Assembly (NCBI GenBank): GCA_034436155.1
Contig: DAOTVP010000113.1
Location: 62,001-126,000 of the forward strand
Reading direction: 5' to 3'
Length of the DNA: 64,000 nt
Source of the DNA: GCA-2794515 sp034436155
Lineage (GTDB): Bacteria > Chloroflexota > Anaerolineae > Aggregatilineales > Phototrophicaceae
Shown: positions 61,485-64,000 of the stretch, piece after piece
Numbering within the stretch: position 1 is the stretch's first letter
Layout of the letters: each line of letters opens with the position of its first letter
The notes under the pieces: generated by a model
Databases searched by the model: none
What the model was told of the DNA's origin: nothing
The model's input: the letters and a program-made list of their open reading frames with translations, nothing else
Program-made: the position numbers and the translations under genes

Positions 61485-63350
61485 ATGGAAAATCGTCTGA
61501 TAACACACCTCAAAAAACCGAATATTCATGCGTGGCTGGTGGTATCGCTCATTTTATTGGCGATATACGCCACCACCATGCAGACTATCCCCAACGGGTC
61601 TGGGCATTATTTCATGATTGATGTCGGCGAGACGCAACTCGTCCTCAATTTATGGGGGAGTTTGCATTCCACAGGCTACCCGTTGTATGTCATTTTGGGC
61701 AATATCCTCACATCGGTCATGCGGTTTATTGGGGTTAGCCCGATTATCGCGCCAGCTATCACCTCGTTGATATGGGGGATGATGGCGCTCACCGTGCTAT
61801 ACGTCCTCGCTTATCACCATACCAAACGCGCATGGCTCTCGGCAATCGTCATCGGCGTGTTTGGACTTGCCCGTACTGTGTGGATACATCAGGTTATCGC
61901 CGAAATTTACACCTTCGGGTTGCTCATCGGCGCGGTATTGTTGTTGATTGCCCTCTGGCAAAAGCCGATTCGCGGGCGCATGTATTGGTTGGCATTCATC
62001 GGCGGGATTGGCGTGGCGCATCACCGCGCCATCGCCATGATGATACCTGCCCTACTCTTCGCCATGCTCCCCTATTTCTGGGAACATCGGCGCGAGATGC
62101 CCAAACTGGTATTGATAAGCCTGTTATTGGGGTGTATCGGCTTTGGGCAATATCTGTATCTGTATTTGCGTGGTATCGCAGGTGGTGCATGGGTGTATGG
62201 TGAACCGCAAACGCTCGAAGGCGTGTGGATACAATTCATCGGCATCGAAGCCTCGCGGTTTATCGGCACGCCTAGCACGTTTGAGGGCTTACGCCAAAAT
62301 TTTGAATGGGTGAACAGCGTTTTGCGGTTAGATGTAACCACAAGTGCATTGACTGGTGGCATCGGTGGCTTGTTGATTGGGCTGATTCATCACCGTAAAC
62401 TGGCGGTTGTGATGATACTCAACGGGTTAGTTGCGTATCTATTTCACGTCTTTTTCTATACCGATATTTTATCGGCATTGATATTGCCCGTGTTGGTGAG
62501 CATCGCATTTGGTTGGTTATTGGTCGGCGATTTTGGCATCCGCCTGCTGGATGGTGGCGACATCCGCGAATCTGTCCCCGATTTTTGGAAAATGTTGGTG
62601 CTGTGGATGTTCATCGGCATAGGGGCGAATTTATTTCGTATCCATCAACCGTTCATCCAAGCCATCACCACCAACCCAGACGGCATCAAGACGATTAACA
62701 TGCTCAAACATGCCCCTGCGAATAGCGTGGTCATGGTGACATGGGGACCGAATCACTTTGCGGCGGGCATCGGGCGCGATTTGACGGGCGAATTGGTGCA
62801 TCTCGATCTCGTAGATCATAAAGCCGATTACGCCCAAATTTTAGCCGATAACAAGCGCCTCATCACACCCGATTACACGATTTATACCCAACCCCCCTCA
62901 TGGTGGGAGCAACGCTTAGGACGGATTTATCCCGTTGCGGTTGCGCCGAATGTGGTCGAGATCAAAACCGCGCCCGCTATCGCCGATAATCCACCCAACG
63001 CGGGTATCATCGCCCAAGATTATCAGGTGGTGTGTGATGATGACCGCATCAGCCTGTATGTGACGTGGGTCACGGCGGATATTCCGACAGAAGATTTAAG
63101 CGTATTCGTACACGGTTTAGCCGATGACGGCAACCTCATCGCACAAGGCGATCAACCCGCGCCCGTATATTTATGGCGACCCCTAACGACATGGGTGGCG
63201 GGCGAAATGGTGACGGATATCTATCCGTTGGTGTATCTGCCCAATATGAATGGCGATATTCACACGATCCGATTTGGATTATATCGAATATCAGATGCAG
63301 GATTTGAAAATATGGTCGAATACGAAACGGCGGTGAATTGTGATGGGTAA
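61485..63350 (+). CDS. DUF2723 membrane protein (O-mannosyltransferase-like)
   Basis: 621 residues from ATG 61485; the ribosome site is weak. Eight or more membrane segments. The first exterior loop is DVGETQLVLNLWGSLHSTGYPLYVILGN, with acidic residue and His typical of DUF2723/GT-C proteins. The C-terminal part is exterior and beta-rich (YQVVCDDDRISLYVTWVTADIPTEDLSVFVHGLADDG). Probably a GT-C sugar transferase with a lipid-linked donor. The next lipoprotein gene overlaps its stop by eight bases. Confidence 0.8.
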   Translation: MENRLITHLKKPNIHAWLVVSLILLAIYATTMQTIPNGSGHYFMIDVGETQLVLNLWGSLHSTGYPLYVILGNILTSVMRFIGVSPIIAPAITSLIWGMMALTVLYVLAYHHTKRAWLSAIVIGVFGLARTVWIHQVIAEIYTFGLLIGAVLLLIALWQKPIRGRMYWLAFIGGIGVAHHRAIAMMIPALLFAMLPYFWEHRREMPKLVLISLLLGCIGFGQYLYLYLRGIAGGAWVYGEPQTLEGVWIQFIGIEASRFIGTPSTFEGLRQNFEWVNSVLRLDVTTSALTGGIGGLLIGLIHHRKLAVVMILNGLVAYLFHVFFYTDILSALILPVLVSIAFGWLLVGDFGIRLLDGGDIRESVPDFWKMLVLWMFIGIGANLFRIHQPFIQAITTNPDGIKTINMLKHAPANSVVMVTWGPNHFAAGIGRDLTGELVHLDLVDHKADYAQILADNKRLITPDYTIYTQPPSWWEQRLGRIYPVAVAPNVVEIKTAPAIADNPPNAGIIAQDYQVVCDDDRISLYVTWVTADIPTEDLSVFVHGLADDGNLIAQGDQPAPVYLWRPLTTWVAGEMVTDIYPLVYLPNMNGDIHTIRFGLYRISDAGFENMVEYETAVNCDG

Positions 63351-64000
63351 AATCAAACTGAAACGCATTTTCATTTTTATCATCACGATAGTATTATCTG
63401 CCTGCGAGACGGTGTATGTGCCACCCCAAACTGCGCCAACGCTGACCGCACCACCGATCATCAAACAATTGGCGACCCCCGCCCCCACCTTCACGCCCGA
63501 TCGGGTGGCGATGCTCGCCACACAACAAGCCAACGCGCCGACACCTATCCGCACAGCGACCCCCACGCCAACCATCACGCCATACGTAGGCGTGTTTTTG
63601 GGCGAAATTGTACAAGAATCGAACATCCCAAACCCCGCCGATTTTTTCATCCCACCAACACCTATGAATACCATCCCCTTGATATGCGGATTTGAACCCG
63701 ACCCTGTATTCGGCACGGCATGGGAAGATGAGCATCGCAACACGCTCAAATGTCCGATTCAAGAACGCTTCGGCTTCAATGGACGTGGACAAATTTTTGA
63801 GGGTGGCGCGATGTATTTTCGCATCGAGACCAACGAAGTATGGGCAATTGCGCCTGGTAGTGGCACATTTAGCGGGTTGTATTGGTACGAAGGGCAACCG
63901 AATCCGTCCATTGTGCCTGGAGCCAGTGTCGCACCTGCGGGGCGGTTTATCCCTAGCGGGTATATCGGCTCGGTTTGGGCGAGTATCGCCCCACTCCAAC
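63343..64000 (+). CDS. Pro/Thr-rich lipoprotein, 3' end outside window
   Basis: Open from ATG 63343 to the edge of the window (219 codons). MGKIKLKRIFIFIITIVLSAC is a lipoprotein signal with the Cys at residue 21. Then follow a Thr/Pro linker (APTPIRTATPTPTITP) and a folded part with DPVFGTAWEDEHRNTLKCPIQERFG and GGAMYFRIETNEVWAIAPG. It starts inside the DUF2723 gene (overlap of eight bases), so both are co-expressed. The family is not recognised. Confidence 0.75.
   Translation, partial: MGKIKLKRIFIFIITIVLSACETVYVPPQTAPTLTAPPIIKQLATPAPTFTPDRVAMLATQQANAPTPIRTATPTPTITPYVGVFLGEIVQESNIPNPADFFIPPTPMNTIPLICGFEPDPVFGTAWEDEHRNTLKCPIQERFGFNGRGQIFEGGAMYFRIETNEVWAIAPGSGTFSGLYWYEGQPNPSIVPGASVAPAGRFIPSGYIGSVWASIAPLQ

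Overview
The window looks like a chromosome segment of a Chloroflexota bacterium, probably Anaerolineae-like. This is inferred, not measured. The signs are several surface lipoproteins and membrane proteins with long Pro/Thr linkers (rich in TPTxTP), a solute-binding plus von Willebrand A lipoprotein, M42 peptidases, GT39-type membrane glycosyltransferases, a SET-domain protein, and a dense load of short palindromic repeats. Both ends cut through genes. No phage, integrase, transposase, CRISPR array or rRNA was seen. One tRNA-Ala(GGC) is present.

Layout: 0-2.8 kb, solute-binding-like gene and a lipoprotein with a VWA domain; 2.8-3.2 kb, a hairpin-repeat array; 3.2-6.8 kb, three M42 peptidases interrupted by a decayed DNA methyltransferase; 6.9-10.1 kb, a Pro/Thr-rich membrane protein, a solitary DUF433 gene, a frameshifted GT39-like gene and a small membrane protein; 10.3-14 kb, ornithine aminotransferase, a sugar-dehydrogenase-like lipoprotein and a DUF433/DUF5615 pair; 14-18.5 kb, an operon of SDR, FAD oxidoreductase and GT39-like protein; 18.6-21 kb, M3 oligopeptidase and a small SelW-like gene that appears to use an in-frame UGA as selenocysteine; 21-24 kb, an intact and a broken DUF4139 gene in tandem; 24-27.5 kb, an FHA-protein operon; 27.8-32.2 kb, CorC-like protein, cytidine deaminase, RecO and a helical protein; 32.2-38.7 kb, sugar epimerase, SET protein, flippase-like protein, acyl-CoA dehydrogenase and a two-component system; 38.8-42.5 kb, a PBP-like protein with degenerate catalytic motifs and a DtxR regulator; 42.5-48.6 kb, a receiver/GAF/kinase, PPOX, CitE-like lyase, GH13 glucosidase and a glycosyltransferase; 48.7-51.7 kb, leuS with a leader-peptide-like ORF; 51.8-54.4 kb, small orphan genes, a thioesterase and a PH-domain protein; 54.5-57.6 kb, threonine ammonia-lyase, a 53-residue protein, tRNA-Ala, Maf and an FKBP isomerase; 57.8-64 kb, MutS2, two GNAT genes, a DUF2723 protein and the start of another lipoprotein.

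The strongest unexpected signal is the 84-codon gene at 20511-20765. It has the CxxC site of the Rdx/SelW family written as Cys-Ala-Ser-UGA, is followed by a hairpin in the position of a bacterial SECIS, and is flanked by two 96-bp direct repeats. The second is a set of palindromic repeat families that lie in intergenic space and also in frame inside genes: two GT39-like genes carry them in corresponding cytoplasmic-loop positions, and one lipoprotein has its signal-peptide n-region built from one. The third is the PBP-like protein, which has lost the SxxK, SxN and KTG motifs of its transpeptidase half.

Most genes are ordinary housekeeping or envelope functions. All coordinates were read by eye from the sequence and translations. 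Family assignments rest on recognised motifs, not on a database search.
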